Shown here in pieces: positions 10,835 to 20,482 of a DNA stretch of 64,000 bases. Positions within the stretch are counted from its first letter, which is position 1. The number at the start of each line of letters is the position of its first letter. A program made the position numbers and the translations under genes. Source of the stretch: Granulicella sibirica (lineage in GTDB: Bacteria; Acidobacteriota; Terriglobia; Terriglobales; Acidobacteriaceae); assembly GCF_004115155.1 (NCBI RefSeq), contig NZ_RDSM01000001.1, positions 558,001 to 622,000 on the forward strand, given 5' to 3'. Below the pieces are notes generated by a model. The model ran no database searches, was not told the DNA's origin, and saw only the letters and a list, made by a program, of their open reading frames with translations.

Positions 10835-13519
10835 ATGACCCGTGTCCCTTTTTCTACCTACAGGCTGCAGCTCCACAAGGGCTTCACCTTCGATGATGCT
10901 GCTGCTATCGCGGAATATCTGAGCGCGCTCGGGATCTCTCATGCTTACTGCTCGCCATACCTGCAGGCTGCTCCGGGGAGTATGCATGGGTACGATGTTG
11001 TCGATCATCGTCATGTGAATGAAGAACTTGGCGGCGCCGCTGGGCATACGCGGCTGTGCAAGGCGCTGGGCGACAACGGCCTGGGGCAGGTACTGGACAT
11101 CGTGCCAAACCACATGTCGCTTGGGCAGGAGAACCACCTTTGGTGGGATGTCATCGAGAACGGGTCGACGAGTCGTTACGCCTCATTCTTTGATATCGAC
11201 TGGAATCCGCAGGAAGAACGGCTTCGGGATAAGGTGCTGGTGCCGATCCTGGGGGACCAGTATGGCGTGGTGTTGAGCGCAGGGGAAATTCGGGTGACGC
11301 GGCGGGGGAACTGCTTTTTTGTGGAGTGCGCGGGCCAGAGGCTGCCGGTGGCTCCGAATTCCCTGCCAGCGTTCCTGACGAAGGCGGCGGAGTACGCGAA
11401 GTCGGACGAGTTGAACTTTATCTCGGCCTCTTATGGGCGGCTTCCGGTGCCTGCATTCGCGGATCGCCGGAGGATTCTGGACCGGAACCGGGACAAGGTC
11501 GTGCTGAACGATCTGCTGAAGAGGCTGTGCGCGGAGCAGCCGGGGGTGTGCGAGGGTATTGACCGGTCGATGAACGAGCTGAACCAGAATCTGGATGGGC
11601 TCGACGATTTCTTGAACCAGCAGAACTACCGGCTGGCGTACTGGAAGACGGCGGATCAGCAGTTGGGGTACCGGCGGTTCTTCGATGTGAATACGCTGAT
11701 CGGGCTGCGGGTGGAGCTCGACTATGTGTTCGACGAGACACATGAGCTGCTGGTGAAGTGGTTGCGGCAAGGAGTGCTGGACGGGATCCGGGTGGATCAT
11801 CCGGATGGGCTAAGGGACCCGCTGGAGTATTTCAAGAGACTGCGGAACGCGGCTCCGAACGCCTGGATTATCGGGGAGAAGATTCTTGAGCCGGGTGAAT
11901 TTCTGCGGGAGAACTGGCCCATTCAAGGGACCAGCGGGTACGACTTCCTGAACGTGGCGGCGGGCGTGCTGCTCGATCCGGTGGGGATGGCGAAGCTGAA
12001 CGACATCTATGCCCGCTTTACGGGTGAGCCGACGGACTTTCCTACCATCGCTCATGATAAGAAGATTGCCGTGACGCAGGAGGCGCTGGGATCGGATGTG
12101 AATCGACTGACAAGCCTCTTTGTGGATGTGTGTGAACAGAATCGGGATCATCGAGACTCAACACGGACGGAGATACGGCGGGCGCTCCGTGAGGTGGCGT
12201 CGTGCTTCTCGGTTTATCGAACGTATGTCGTGCCAGAGCGCGGCGAGATGACGGACGAGGACTGTGAAGTCGTGGAACTGGCCGTCAAGTGTGCGAAGGA
12301 CAACAAGCCGGAGATCGGCGGAGGGCTGTTCGACTTCATCGGCGATGTGCTGACGCTGAAGGTAACGGGGAAGCTGGAGAGCGAGTTTGTACTGCGGTTT
12401 CAGCAGTTCACGAGCCCGGTGATGGCGAAGGGTGTTGAAGATACGGCGTTCTATTGTTACAACCGGCTGACTGGGATGTGCGAGGTTGGTGGAGATCCGG
12501 GGCGCAATGGTTACAGCGTCGCGGAGTTTCATGCGTACTCTGAGAAGATGCAGGCGACGCATCCGGCGACGATGGTGACACTTTCGACGCATGATACGAA
12601 GCGGGCCGACGATGTGCGGGCGCGGCTGGCCGTTCTGTCGGAGATTCCGGAGGAGTTCGGAGCCACAGTCGAGCGGTGGACGATTGCGAATGACAAGTAC
12701 AAGACAAATGGGCTACCGGATCGGAACTCGGAGTACTTCTTCTACCAAACGCTGATTGGGGCGTGGCCTCTGTCGCTGGAACGGGCGAAGCAGTACATGC
12801 AAAAGGCGATGCGGGAGGCGAAGCAGAAGACCTCATGGGTGGCGAACAACCAGGAGTTCGAGGACGCGCTCAACAAATTCATGGAGAGCGTGCTGGACGA
12901 CATGGTGTTTATGCGGGCGATGGAGAGCTTCGTCACAGGGATCAACCGGGCGGGACGGATGAACTCGCTGACGCAGACGCTGCTGAAGTACACGTCGCCT
13001 GGGGTTCCGGACCTGTATCAGGGATCGGAGATCTGGGATCACAGCCTCGTGGATCCGGATAACCGGAGACCGGTGGATTATGACCTGAGGCGGAAGCTGT
13101 TGAAGGAGATTCCCTTGCTCACGCCAAGGGAGATCATGGACCGGATGGAGGATGGGCTGCCGAAGATGGCGCTAATCCGGGGTGCGCTGCACCTGCGACG
13201 TGAGAAGCCGGAGTGGTTTGGACCGGAAGCGGAATATGTCGCGCTGACGGCGACCGGGCCGAAGGCAGATCATGCGATTGCGTATCGGCGTGGCGGGAGG
13301 GTGGTGACGGTGGCTCCGAGGTTGACGGTGAGTCTTGGGAACTGGGATGGGACGACCGTAACGCTGCCGAAGGGCGATTGGCGGAACCGGGTTACAGGGG
13401 AGATTCTTGCCGGGGGTGAGGTTCCGATCGAGCAGCTCCTGCATCAGTTTCCTGTAGCTTTACTTACTTTGGAGGGCCTGGACGTGGCAGGCGGACAGGA
13501 GCAGAAGAAGCATGCATGA
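10835..13519 (+). CDS. treY: (1->4)-alpha-D-glucan 1-alpha-D-glucosylmutase (maltooligosyltrehalose synthase)
   Basis: An 894-aa GH13_26 enzyme that converts the reducing end of a malto-oligosaccharide into an alpha,alpha-1,1-linked trehalosyl unit in the cytoplasm. The N-terminal TYRLQLHKGFTFDDA, SHAYCSPYLQA and GSMHGYDVVDH blocks are diagnostic of TreY. The nucleophile region GIRVDHPDGL is at about residue 320 and the acid/base region IIGEKILE at about 345. The third carboxylate region TLSTHDTKRADDVRAR is near residue 585. The long insertion of helices typical of TreY lies between these blocks, and the length is slightly above the usual 700-850. The stop overlaps the start of treZ by 8 bases, so the two genes form a coupled operon that releases free trehalose from glucan. 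Confidence 0.97.
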   Translation: MTRVPFSTYRLQLHKGFTFDDAAAIAEYLSALGISHAYCSPYLQAAPGSMHGYDVVDHRHVNEELGGAAGHTRLCKALGDNGLGQVLDIVPNHMSLGQENHLWWDVIENGSTSRYASFFDIDWNPQEERLRDKVLVPILGDQYGVVLSAGEIRVTRRGNCFFVECAGQRLPVAPNSLPAFLTKAAEYAKSDELNFISASYGRLPVPAFADRRRILDRNRDKVVLNDLLKRLCAEQPGVCEGIDRSMNELNQNLDGLDDFLNQQNYRLAYWKTADQQLGYRRFFDVNTLIGLRVELDYVFDETHELLVKWLRQGVLDGIRVDHPDGLRDPLEYFKRLRNAAPNAWIIGEKILEPGEFLRENWPIQGTSGYDFLNVAAGVLLDPVGMAKLNDIYARFTGEPTDFPTIAHDKKIAVTQEALGSDVNRLTSLFVDVCEQNRDHRDSTRTEIRRALREVASCFSVYRTYVVPERGEMTDEDCEVVELAVKCAKDNKPEIGGGLFDFIGDVLTLKVTGKLESEFVLRFQQFTSPVMAKGVEDTAFYCYNRLTGMCEVGGDPGRNGYSVAEFHAYSEKMQATHPATMVTLSTHDTKRADDVRARLAVLSEIPEEFGATVERWTIANDKYKTNGLPDRNSEYFFYQTLIGAWPLSLERAKQYMQKAMREAKQKTSWVANNQEFEDALNKFMESVLDDMVFMRAMESFVTGINRAGRMNSLTQTLLKYTSPGVPDLYQGSEIWDHSLVDPDNRRPVDYDLRRKLLKEIPLLTPREIMDRMEDGLPKMALIRGALHLRREKPEWFGPEAEYVALTATGPKADHAIAYRRGGRVVTVAPRLTVSLGNWDGTTVTLPKGDWRNRVTGEILAGGEVPIEQLLHQFPVALLTLEGLDVAGGQEQKKHA

Positions 13520-15269
13520 GTTCAAAGTGTGGGCACCCAAGCCGAAGAAGATCGCGGTAAAGATGGCCGATCAGACGGTGGAGATGGTTGGACCGGACGC
13601 GAAAGGGTGGTGGAAGGCGAAGGTGCAGATGGCGGGTAACGGGACCGACTACGGGTTCCTGCTCGACGACGACACGACGCCGTACCCGGATCCGCGGAGC
13701 CTGTGGCAGCCGCATGGGGTGCATGGGACCTCGCGAGTCTATGACCAGCATGCCTTTGCGTGGAAGGATAGGGACTGGTACGGGCCCCCATTCGGGGGCG
13801 CAATTTTGTACGAGTTGCATATCGGGACGTTTACCGAGGGCGGGACGTTCGATGCGGCGATTGAAAGGCTCGGATACCTGAGGGACCTCGGGGTGACGCA
13901 CATCGAGATCATGCCGGTGAACTCGTTTCCCGGGGCGCAGGGTTGGGGCTACGACGGGGTTGCGCTATACGCGGTGCAGGATAATTATGGCGGGCCGGAT
14001 GGGCTGAAGCGGTTTGTCGACGCGGCACATGCGACGGGGTTGGCGGTGATCCTGGACGTGGTCTACAACCACTTTGGGCCTACGGGGAATTACACCGGGA
14101 AGTTTGGCCCATACGTGACGGATCGGCACCGGACGCCATGGGGCGACGCGGTCAATTTCGAAGAGGCGGGCAGCGACGAGGTGCGGCGCTTCTTCTGCGA
14201 TAACGCTCTGATGTGGATGCGGGATTACCACATCGACGGTCTGCGGCTGGATGCAATTCACGAGTTCATGGACCGGTCGGCGGTGCACTTCCTGGAACAG
14301 CTTTCGGCAGAGGTCGAGACGCTTGGGGCGACACTGCAGCGGAAGCTGATCCTGATCGCGGAAAGCGATTTGAACGATCCGAAGATCGTGAAGCCGATCG
14401 AGGCTGGCGGCTTCGGAATCGATGCGCAATGGAGCGATGACTTTCACCATGCGCTGTTCACGCTGATGCATATGGAGCCGGAGGGTGCCGGGTACTACAG
14501 CGACTTCGGATCGTTCGAGAAGCTGGTGAAGGCGCTTACGCGGATCTTCGTATTCGATGGCGGGTACTCACGGTATCGGAACCGTTCCCACGGGCGACCA
14601 GTGGACGGGCTTTCGGCGCATCACTTCATCAGCTTTATTCAGAATCACGATCAGATTGGGAACCGTGCGAAGGGCGAACGGCTTGAGCATCTCGTCGGAA
14701 TGAAGCGGGCGAAGATGGCGGCGGGGCTTTTACTGACGGCTCCATTTATCCCGATGCTGTTCCAGGGGGAAGAGTTTGCGGCTTCGACACCGTATCTCTA
14801 CTTTGCCGATCATGAAGACGAGGTGATGGCGAAGGCGGTCTCCGAAGGGCGCAAGAAGGAGTTCGCAGCGTTCGGGTTCGCCAATGAGGAGATCGCGGAT
14901 CCGGAGAAGGTGGAGACGTTCCAGAGGTCGAAGCTGGACTGGAGCGAGGTGCATGAGGGCAAGCACGCGGAGATGCTGGAGTGGTTCTGCGCGCTGATCA
15001 AGCTGCGGAGGCATTCTCAGTCTCTGAACGATGGTGACAAGAACCATGTCGAAATCCGGTACAGCGAGGAGAAGCGCTGGCTGGAGATGCGACGCGGGCT
15101 GATCGCGGTGATCTGCAACCTGGGGAACGAGCCGGCAACGTTTGGCGCGATGGAAGACGCGCGCGTGGTGCTGAGCACGATCGAGGGCCTTTGTACGGTG
15201 GATGGGAAGGTAGAAGTCGCTGCCGATGGATTCGCCATCCTCTCGGCTGAGTACGAGTCGATCGACTAG
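13512..15269 (+). CDS. treZ: malto-oligosyltrehalose trehalohydrolase
   Basis: A 585-aa GH13_10 hydrolase that cuts trehalose from the maltooligosyltrehalose made by TreY. Residues 1-90 form the N-terminal beta-sandwich (E-set/CBM48-like; EFKVWAPKPKKIAVKM). The catalytic barrel follows, with YELHIGTFT, GWGYDGV and DVVYNHFGPTGNY. The nucleophile segment GLRLDAIHEF is at about residue 243, the acid/base segment ILIAESDLND at about 280, and FIQNHDQIGNRAKGER at about 376. The C-terminal beta-domain is normal for the family. It begins inside the last codons of treY, indicating translational coupling. The treX debranching gene often found with this pair is not in the window. Confidence 0.97.
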   Translation: MHEFKVWAPKPKKIAVKMADQTVEMVGPDAKGWWKAKVQMAGNGTDYGFLLDDDTTPYPDPRSLWQPHGVHGTSRVYDQHAFAWKDRDWYGPPFGGAILYELHIGTFTEGGTFDAAIERLGYLRDLGVTHIEIMPVNSFPGAQGWGYDGVALYAVQDNYGGPDGLKRFVDAAHATGLAVILDVVYNHFGPTGNYTGKFGPYVTDRHRTPWGDAVNFEEAGSDEVRRFFCDNALMWMRDYHIDGLRLDAIHEFMDRSAVHFLEQLSAEVETLGATLQRKLILIAESDLNDPKIVKPIEAGGFGIDAQWSDDFHHALFTLMHMEPEGAGYYSDFGSFEKLVKALTRIFVFDGGYSRYRNRSHGRPVDGLSAHHFISFIQNHDQIGNRAKGERLEHLVGMKRAKMAAGLLLTAPFIPMLFQGEEFAASTPYLYFADHEDEVMAKAVSEGRKKEFAAFGFANEEIADPEKVETFQRSKLDWSEVHEGKHAEMLEWFCALIKLRRHSQSLNDGDKNHVEIRYSEEKRWLEMRRGLIAVICNLGNEPATFGAMEDARVVLSTIEGLCTVDGKVEVAADGFAILSAEYESID

Positions 15270-15303
15270 GGCGGAAGGCCTAAGCGCCTGAATTTCAAGA
15301 TTG

Positions 15304-15327
15304 GGACGGGTGGTTTTCCGTCCGAAT
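15304..15327 (+). terminator. weak terminator-like hairpin after treZ
   Basis: A 6-bp stem (ggacgg at 15304-15309, ccgtcc at 15318-15323) is followed by gaatttt. It lies 35 bp after the treZ stop. The stem is short and the T-run brief, so it is only a candidate. Nothing else is apparent in the 186-bp gap before the next gene. Confidence 0.35.
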
Positions 15328-15455
15328 TTTGCTTGGGCGAGAAACTTTTAGGTGTCTGGTTCGTATCACTTGCAGGCTCGGCAGAGTATGACCGCCGCGA
15401 GTTGCCTGCATCTTGAACGGTTTATCCGTCGTCTGTACGTTCCGAGGAATACAAC

Positions 15456-16754
15456 ATGTTGCCCGTGTGCCACGACACTCTCCCTGCGCCTGCTCTCTAT
15501 GCCTCTACGGAACGGGTTAGCTGCTTTTCCTTCCTTCCTTCTCTCCTGCTGGGTGCGGCACTTCTATCGCCGGGAGCGTTTCTGGCCTCGGCTCGAGCGC
15601 AGACCCCTGCCGCTGCACCGGCGGCCACAGCGAGCTCTCAGCGTGGGACGGTAAAGGCTGTTACGGGAAGCAGCCTGACGCTTTCGACCGACGCAGGCAA
15701 AGATGTTGCAGTGACGCTATCCGATAAGGTGCGGGTTCTGCAGGTTGCGCCCGGAAGCAAAGATCTTAAGGATGCGACCACGATTCAGGTGACGGATGTC
15801 GCGGTTGGGGACAAGGTTCTGGTGACGGGTAAGGCCGGCGACACTCCGGATACAATGACGGTGTCGCGTGTGATCGTCATGAAGTCGACCGATATCGCGG
15901 AGAAGCATGCGGCGGAACAGGCGGACTGGCAGAAGCGCGGGTCGGGTGGATTGGTGAGCGCGGTGGATGCGGGGACCGGGACGATCACCGTTTCGAACGG
16001 CGCGAAGAAGACGCAGGTGATGACGAGCGGCACCACGGTATTTCGCCGGTACGCCGGCGACTCGGTGAAGTTTGAAGACGCGCAGCTTGGCACCATGGCG
16101 CAAGTCCAGCCGGGCGACCAGGTGAGAGTGCGGGGCGCAAAATCCGAAGATGGGACGTCGATCCAGGCAGAAGAGGTTGTAAGCGGAAGCTTCCGCAACA
16201 TTGCAGGGACGGTAGCGTCGATCGACGGTGCGGCTGGGACCGTGACGATCAAGGACCTGGCGACGAAGAGGACGGTCGTCGTGAAGGTCACGGCCAACTC
16301 CGAGGTGAAGAAGCTTCCGCCGGAGGCCGCCGCTCGGTTTGCAGCACGGGCGAAGGCCGCAGGCGCCGGTGGCGATGCCAAGCCCGGCGGTGCAGCTCCA
16401 GCTTCGGCTTCGGCGGGTGCACCGTCGGGTGCGGGCGGAGAGGGCGGGCGGCGTCCGGGCGGCGAGGACGGACCGGGCAGCTCTGGCGGTGGACGCTCCG
16501 CCGGGATGGATCTTTCGCAGATGCTGGCGCGTCTTCCTGATGGGAAGCTGGCGGACCTGAAAGCGGGCGATGCCGTGATGATCGTCGCCTCGCAGACACA
16601 GCCGGGAGCCGGTTCGGTGACGGCGGTGACAATGTTGTCTGGGGTTGAGCCGATTCTTGCGGCGACTCCGAGCGGAAGCCCGGCGATGACACTCTCGCCT
16701 TGGAGCATGGGCGGTGCGCCGGAAGGCGGCGGCGGTGGTGGTGGCGGGCGGTAA
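15456..16754 (+). CDS. secreted protein with repeated DUF5666-like beta-barrel modules
   Basis: This 432-aa protein has a long N-terminal signal region (hydrophobic LLLGAALLSPGAFLA, then ASARAQT as a likely cleavage site at about residue 48). Three similar beta modules follow: QRGTVKAVTGSSLTLST...VGDKVLVTG, GLVSAVDAGTGTITVS...PGDQVRVRGAK and IAGTVASIDGAAGTVTIKD. These resemble DUF5666/OB-like units. Residues about 295-350 are a Gly/Ala/Pro/Ser-rich linker, and the C-terminus ends in a run of glycines. The start ATG has a gagg ribosome site 8 bases upstream. It is followed after 71 bp by the TonB-dependent receptor gene on the same strand, and both proteins carry Gly-rich tracts, so they are probably co-transcribed. 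Function unknown; the domain call is by eye. Confidence 0.7.
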   Translation: MLPVCHDTLPAPALYASTERVSCFSFLPSLLLGAALLSPGAFLASARAQTPAAAPAATASSQRGTVKAVTGSSLTLSTDAGKDVAVTLSDKVRVLQVAPGSKDLKDATTIQVTDVAVGDKVLVTGKAGDTPDTMTVSRVIVMKSTDIAEKHAAEQADWQKRGSGGLVSAVDAGTGTITVSNGAKKTQVMTSGTTVFRRYAGDSVKFEDAQLGTMAQVQPGDQVRVRGAKSEDGTSIQAEEVVSGSFRNIAGTVASIDGAAGTVTIKDLATKRTVVVKVTANSEVKKLPPEAAARFAARAKAAGAGGDAKPGGAAPASASAGAPSGAGGEGGRRPGGEDGPGSSGGGRSAGMDLSQMLARLPDGKLADLKAGDAVMIVASQTQPGAGSVTAVTMLSGVEPILAATPSGSPAMTLSPWSMGGAPEGGGGGGGGR

Positions 16755-16825
16755 CGGCGGTTCAGCCGCACTTAACCGGCGGCATGCAGACTTTTAGACA
16801 CTTTGACGATTTTTCAGGAGATTGG

Positions 16826-19800
16826 ATGTCCTTTCGATTGCGCGCGACCCTTATGCTTTGCCTTCTAATGATCCTGGCGCCGTTTCTCGCGCCTCCCGGC
16901 GCGAACGCCCAACAGACTGGCGCGACCGTACACGGGAACGTGGTCGATCCAGACGATGCGTTGATTCCGGGAGCGGTCGTGACCCTGACGCCGACCAGCG
17001 GCAAAGCGCTGACGTCGACGTCACAGAGCGACGGCACCTATACGTTCAAGGCGGTTCCGGCGGGGACGTATTCGCTGACGGTGACGGCGACGGGTTTCGG
17101 CACCTTTGCCAAGCTCGGGCTACGGATTTCGGCAGGCCAAGCATTGACGCAGGACATCAAGATGACCCTGCAGGAACAGTCGCAGGTAGTGCAGGTGACG
17201 GCAAATACCGCGCAGGTGTCGGTCGATGCGGACTCGAATGCGAGTTCGACGACGATTAAGGGCAAGGATCTGGAAGCGCTGTCGGACGATCCGGATGAAC
17301 TGTCTTCCGAGTTGACGGCGCTGGCTGGTCCCGCGGCGGGACCGAATGGCGGTCAGATTTACGTGGACGGATTCACGGGTGGGCAGCTTCCACCGAAGTC
17401 GTCAATTCGCGAGATTCGAGTGAACCAGAATCCGTTCTCGGCACAGTACGACAAGATCGGCTTCGGCAGGGTTGAGGTGTTCACCAAGCCGGGTACGGAT
17501 AAGTTTCACGGGAACGCGAGCATCCAGGGCAACGACAACAATTTCAACACGTCGAACCCGTTCCTTGGAGCGACGAACGTGGCGAGTCCGTATCACACGA
17601 TCTTCTTTCTTGGGTCGCTGACGGGACCGGTGAGTCATAAGGCTTCGTTCACGCTCTCGGGCTCGCGGCGTCAGATCCAGGACAACGCGATCGTGAATCC
17701 GACGAGCTTCTATGCCTCTTCCGCGACATCGACGACGCTTTGCAATCCGGGCGATCTGACCTGCTCAGCGATTCCAACTGGATATCCAACAACGGCGCGC
17801 GCGATCTTTCAACCGAAGACGCGTTGGGACATCAGCCCGCGTATCGACCTTGCGTTGAGCGAGAAGAACACGCTAACCGCCCGGTATCAGTACGAAGAGA
17901 ACCAAACGATGAACGATGGGCTTGGCACGACTTCCCTACCGAGCACGGCGTATAACGACGGGAGTTCGGAGTCGACGCTGCAGATCAGCGACTCGCAGAT
18001 CGTGAGCCCCAAGATCGTGAACGAGACGCGATTCGAGTATCAGCACACGACAACGAACCAGTCTCCGGTATCGACGCTGCCTAACCTCACGGTGCAGGGT
18101 AACTTTGCAGGCGGTGGCTCGAGCCTGGGAACGTCGAACTCGACGGGAAGCCATATCGAGGGGCAGAATTACACATCGATCGCGCTGGCGAAGAACTTCA
18201 TCCGGTTCGGCGGTCGTGTGCGCTACAACAGCGAAACTCTGACCTCGAACGCGGGCTCGAATGGAACCTTCACTTATAGCTTCCTGCTCGACCCTTGCGT
18301 GACGCAGGGATCGACTGCGGCGACGAAGACGTGCGCGAACAGCACGGACATCTGCTCGTCCGCAAACCTGACGGCAAACGGCGGGAGCTACTACTCGTCG
18401 TATCAGTGCGGATTGGCCAGTCAGTACAACATTACGACGATCAACCAGCCGACCATCAATACGAATAGCACCGACGTGGGACTGTACCTCGAGGATGATT
18501 GGAAGCCGAGGTCGAACCTCTCGATCAGTTATGGGTTGCGATATGAAGCTCAGACGAAGATCAGCAGCGCGCATGACCTTGCGCCGCGCGTCTCGATCTC
18601 GTTCGGCATTCCACGCAAGAAGGGCAACCCGGTGACGGTACTGCGCGGCGGATTCGGTATCTTCTATGACCGATTTACGCTGGCAAATATCCTGTCTACG
18701 GTGCAGAACAACGGAACGAACCAGGTGACGGCTACGTTGCTGAACCCAGGGGCTAACTGCCAGCCGGGTGCGACGTCCAGCTGCGCGAGCGCGACGGTGG
18801 TCTCGAAGAACAACATCTATACATTGGCGCCGGATCTGCGCAGTTCGTACAACATGGAGTTTGGGGCTGGCGTAGATCAGCAGCTTGGACGGTCGGCGAC
18901 GGTCTCGGTGAACTACCTGCACACAGAAGGCCAGCATCAGTTCTTCTCGCGCTCGCTGCCGACGGCGACAAACTACGATTACCAGTTCGCCTCAGGCGGC
19001 GTGTACAACCAGAATCAGTTGACGTCGAACATCAACCTGCGCGGAAAGAACTTCACGGTGTTTGGGTTCTATTCGCTAAGCTTTGCGAGCGCGGACACGG
19101 GCGGAGCGACCAGCTTCCTGAGCAATCCTGACAATCCGCGCCAGGACTATGGGCGTGCGTCGTTCAACCGCAGGAACTTCGCGGTGCTTGGCGGGAACGG
19201 CACACTGAAGTACAAGATCTCACTCTCTCCGTTCATGATCTTCCAGGGTGGAGCGCCTTACAACATTCTGACAGGAACGGATATCAACGGGGACTCCGTC
19301 TATAACGATCGGCCGGCATTCAAGACCGGAGCGACGGCGAGCTGCACGAATGCCAACAGCTTCACGATTCCGACGACGGGCGCGTCGTATACCCCGATTC
19401 CGATCAACTACTGCACCGCTCCGAGCGTATTCACGTTCAACCTGAGAATCGCGAGGACGTTCGGATTCGGTCCGAAGACGGATGCGGCGAAGGCTGCTGA
19501 AGCGGCGGCTGCCCAGGGTGGCGGACCTGGCCCCGGTGGACGTGGCGGACCGGGCGGTGGCGGGCGTGGCGGGCCGGGTGGTGGTGGCGGAGGCGGTGGA
19601 CGTGGCGGCGGTGGTGGCGGCGGACCGTTTGGTGGTGGTGGCGGCAACTCCGGCCGCAAGTACAACCTGACGTTCGGTGCGCAAGGCTCGAACATCTTCA
19701 ACGTGATTCCGTATGGAACGCCAGTCGGGCAGTTGAGCAGCACGAAGTTCGGGCAGTCGATCAACATTGCGAGCGGACCGTTCGCTTCGGGGTCGGCGGT

Positions 19801-19837
19801 GCGACGAATTACGCTGCAGGCTACATTCAACTTCTAA
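16826..19837 (+). CDS. TonB-dependent receptor, Oar-like, with N-terminal carboxypeptidase regulatory domain
   Basis: A 1003-aa outer-membrane protein of the large Oar-like family expanded in acidobacteria. The chosen ATG (preceded by caggag) gives a clean signal peptide, MSFRLRATLMLCLLMILAPF... to ANAQ. Residues about 30-115 form a CarboxypepD_reg beta-sandwich (GATVHGNVVDPDDALIPGAVVTL, GTYTFKAVPAGTYSLTV). A plug-like segment and a long beta-barrel follow, with family blocks such as QIYVDGFTGGQLPPKSSIREIRVNQNPFSAQYDKIGFGRVE. The last residues, RRITLQATFNF, form a phenylalanine-ended beta-signal for the BAM complex. An unusual Gly/Arg/Pro-rich insertion of about 60 residues (19496-19660) interrupts the final strands. 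Likely imports a large glycan- or metal-related ligand; substrate unknown. Confidence 0.93.
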   Translation: MSFRLRATLMLCLLMILAPFLAPPGANAQQTGATVHGNVVDPDDALIPGAVVTLTPTSGKALTSTSQSDGTYTFKAVPAGTYSLTVTATGFGTFAKLGLRISAGQALTQDIKMTLQEQSQVVQVTANTAQVSVDADSNASSTTIKGKDLEALSDDPDELSSELTALAGPAAGPNGGQIYVDGFTGGQLPPKSSIREIRVNQNPFSAQYDKIGFGRVEVFTKPGTDKFHGNASIQGNDNNFNTSNPFLGATNVASPYHTIFFLGSLTGPVSHKASFTLSGSRRQIQDNAIVNPTSFYASSATSTTLCNPGDLTCSAIPTGYPTTARAIFQPKTRWDISPRIDLALSEKNTLTARYQYEENQTMNDGLGTTSLPSTAYNDGSSESTLQISDSQIVSPKIVNETRFEYQHTTTNQSPVSTLPNLTVQGNFAGGGSSLGTSNSTGSHIEGQNYTSIALAKNFIRFGGRVRYNSETLTSNAGSNGTFTYSFLLDPCVTQGSTAATKTCANSTDICSSANLTANGGSYYSSYQCGLASQYNITTINQPTINTNSTDVGLYLEDDWKPRSNLSISYGLRYEAQTKISSAHDLAPRVSISFGIPRKKGNPVTVLRGGFGIFYDRFTLANILSTVQNNGTNQVTATLLNPGANCQPGATSSCASATVVSKNNIYTLAPDLRSSYNMEFGAGVDQQLGRSATVSVNYLHTEGQHQFFSRSLPTATNYDYQFASGGVYNQNQLTSNINLRGKNFTVFGFYSLSFASADTGGATSFLSNPDNPRQDYGRASFNRRNFAVLGGNGTLKYKISLSPFMIFQGGAPYNILTGTDINGDSVYNDRPAFKTGATASCTNANSFTIPTTGASYTPIPINYCTAPSVFTFNLRIARTFGFGPKTDAAKAAEAAAAQGGGPGPGGRGGPGGGGRGGPGGGGGGGGRGGGGGGGPFGGGGGNSGRKYNLTFGAQGSNIFNVIPYGTPVGQLSSTKFGQSINIASGPFASGSAVRRITLQATFNF

Positions 19838-19853
19838 CTTAGCCGTGAGGGAT

Positions 19854-19892
19854 GAAGAAGGCCGTGCCTCTGGGTGCGGCCTTCTTCTTTTT
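19854..19892 (+). terminator. rho-independent terminator of the TonB receptor gene
   Basis: Perfect 11-bp stem (gaagaaggccg at 19854-19864, cggccttcttc at 19877-19887, 12-base loop) followed by ttttt. It starts 16 bp after the receptor stop codon. In the other orientation it also lies just beyond the end of the HNH gene, so it may work in both directions. Confidence 0.9.
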
Positions 19893-19895
19893 CAG

Positions 19896-20414
19896 TCAGG
19901 GTTTGCGAAGGAGAGTAATCGAGGGAAGAGCCCGGCTTGCCGTGGAGTGAGTGGTGCGGCGACGCAGGCGGAGGCTTGCGGTGACTTCGCGATGACAGGG
20001 CAGGCAGAGTGTCCGGAGGTTGTCGAGGTCGCATTGGCCACCGCCTTCGGCGACCGGGAGAATGTGGTCGGCATCCCACAGGGAGCGGCGAGCGTGGATG
20101 GTGGCGAGGCCGTAGAGGCAGAGGCCAGCTTTACGATTCGGCCCTCGGGCGCGCCTGAGCGCGTTATAGATGGCGATTGTGTCAGCCTGGCAGAGAGCGC
20201 AGACGCCTCTGTCCCGAGCGAACACCTGATCGCGGAGGTAGCCAGGGTCGGTGCGCAGGCGCCACTGGTGAACGCAGTAGTCCGAACAGAAGGTGCGGCG
20301 GCGTTTATTCAAGATCTCAAGGTCGCACCAGCGGCAGAGCGGGAGATTGTTCGGGCCGAGAGGAAGTGCGGCTCGGTGGAGACGGCCGCCTGGCATGGTG
20401 CGAGTGGGGGGCAT
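19896..20414 (-). CDS. HNH endonuclease
   Basis: A 172-aa protein with a C-terminal HNH/McrA-like nuclease fold: DADHILPVAEGGGQCDLDNLRTLCLPCH (about residues 113-140). Its DH pair, the asparagine of DLDN and the final CxxCH match the metal-binding and catalytic positions. An upstream zinc-ribbon-like motif (CRWCD at about 27-31, CSDYC at about 43-47) and a second pair (CALC, about 71-74) are typical of stand-alone bacterial HNH proteins. It is transcribed toward the TonB receptor gene and shares its terminator region. Nothing links it to a restriction system, phage or intron here, so its role is unknown. Several in-frame starts exist; the first ATG is used. Confidence 0.88.
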   Translation of the reverse strand: MPPTRTMPGGRLHRAALPLGPNNLPLCRWCDLEILNKRRRTFCSDYCVHQWRLRTDPGYLRDQVFARDRGVCALCQADTIAIYNALRRARGPNRKAGLCLYGLATIHARRSLWDADHILPVAEGGGQCDLDNLRTLCLPCHREVTASLRLRRRTTHSTASRALPSITLLRKP

Positions 20415-20482
20415 CTACGGTTAAAGATACGAGCCGTGGGAGCGGATTGGGAGTGGTGGGGTAGGTTCGGGGTCTTCCTGGA

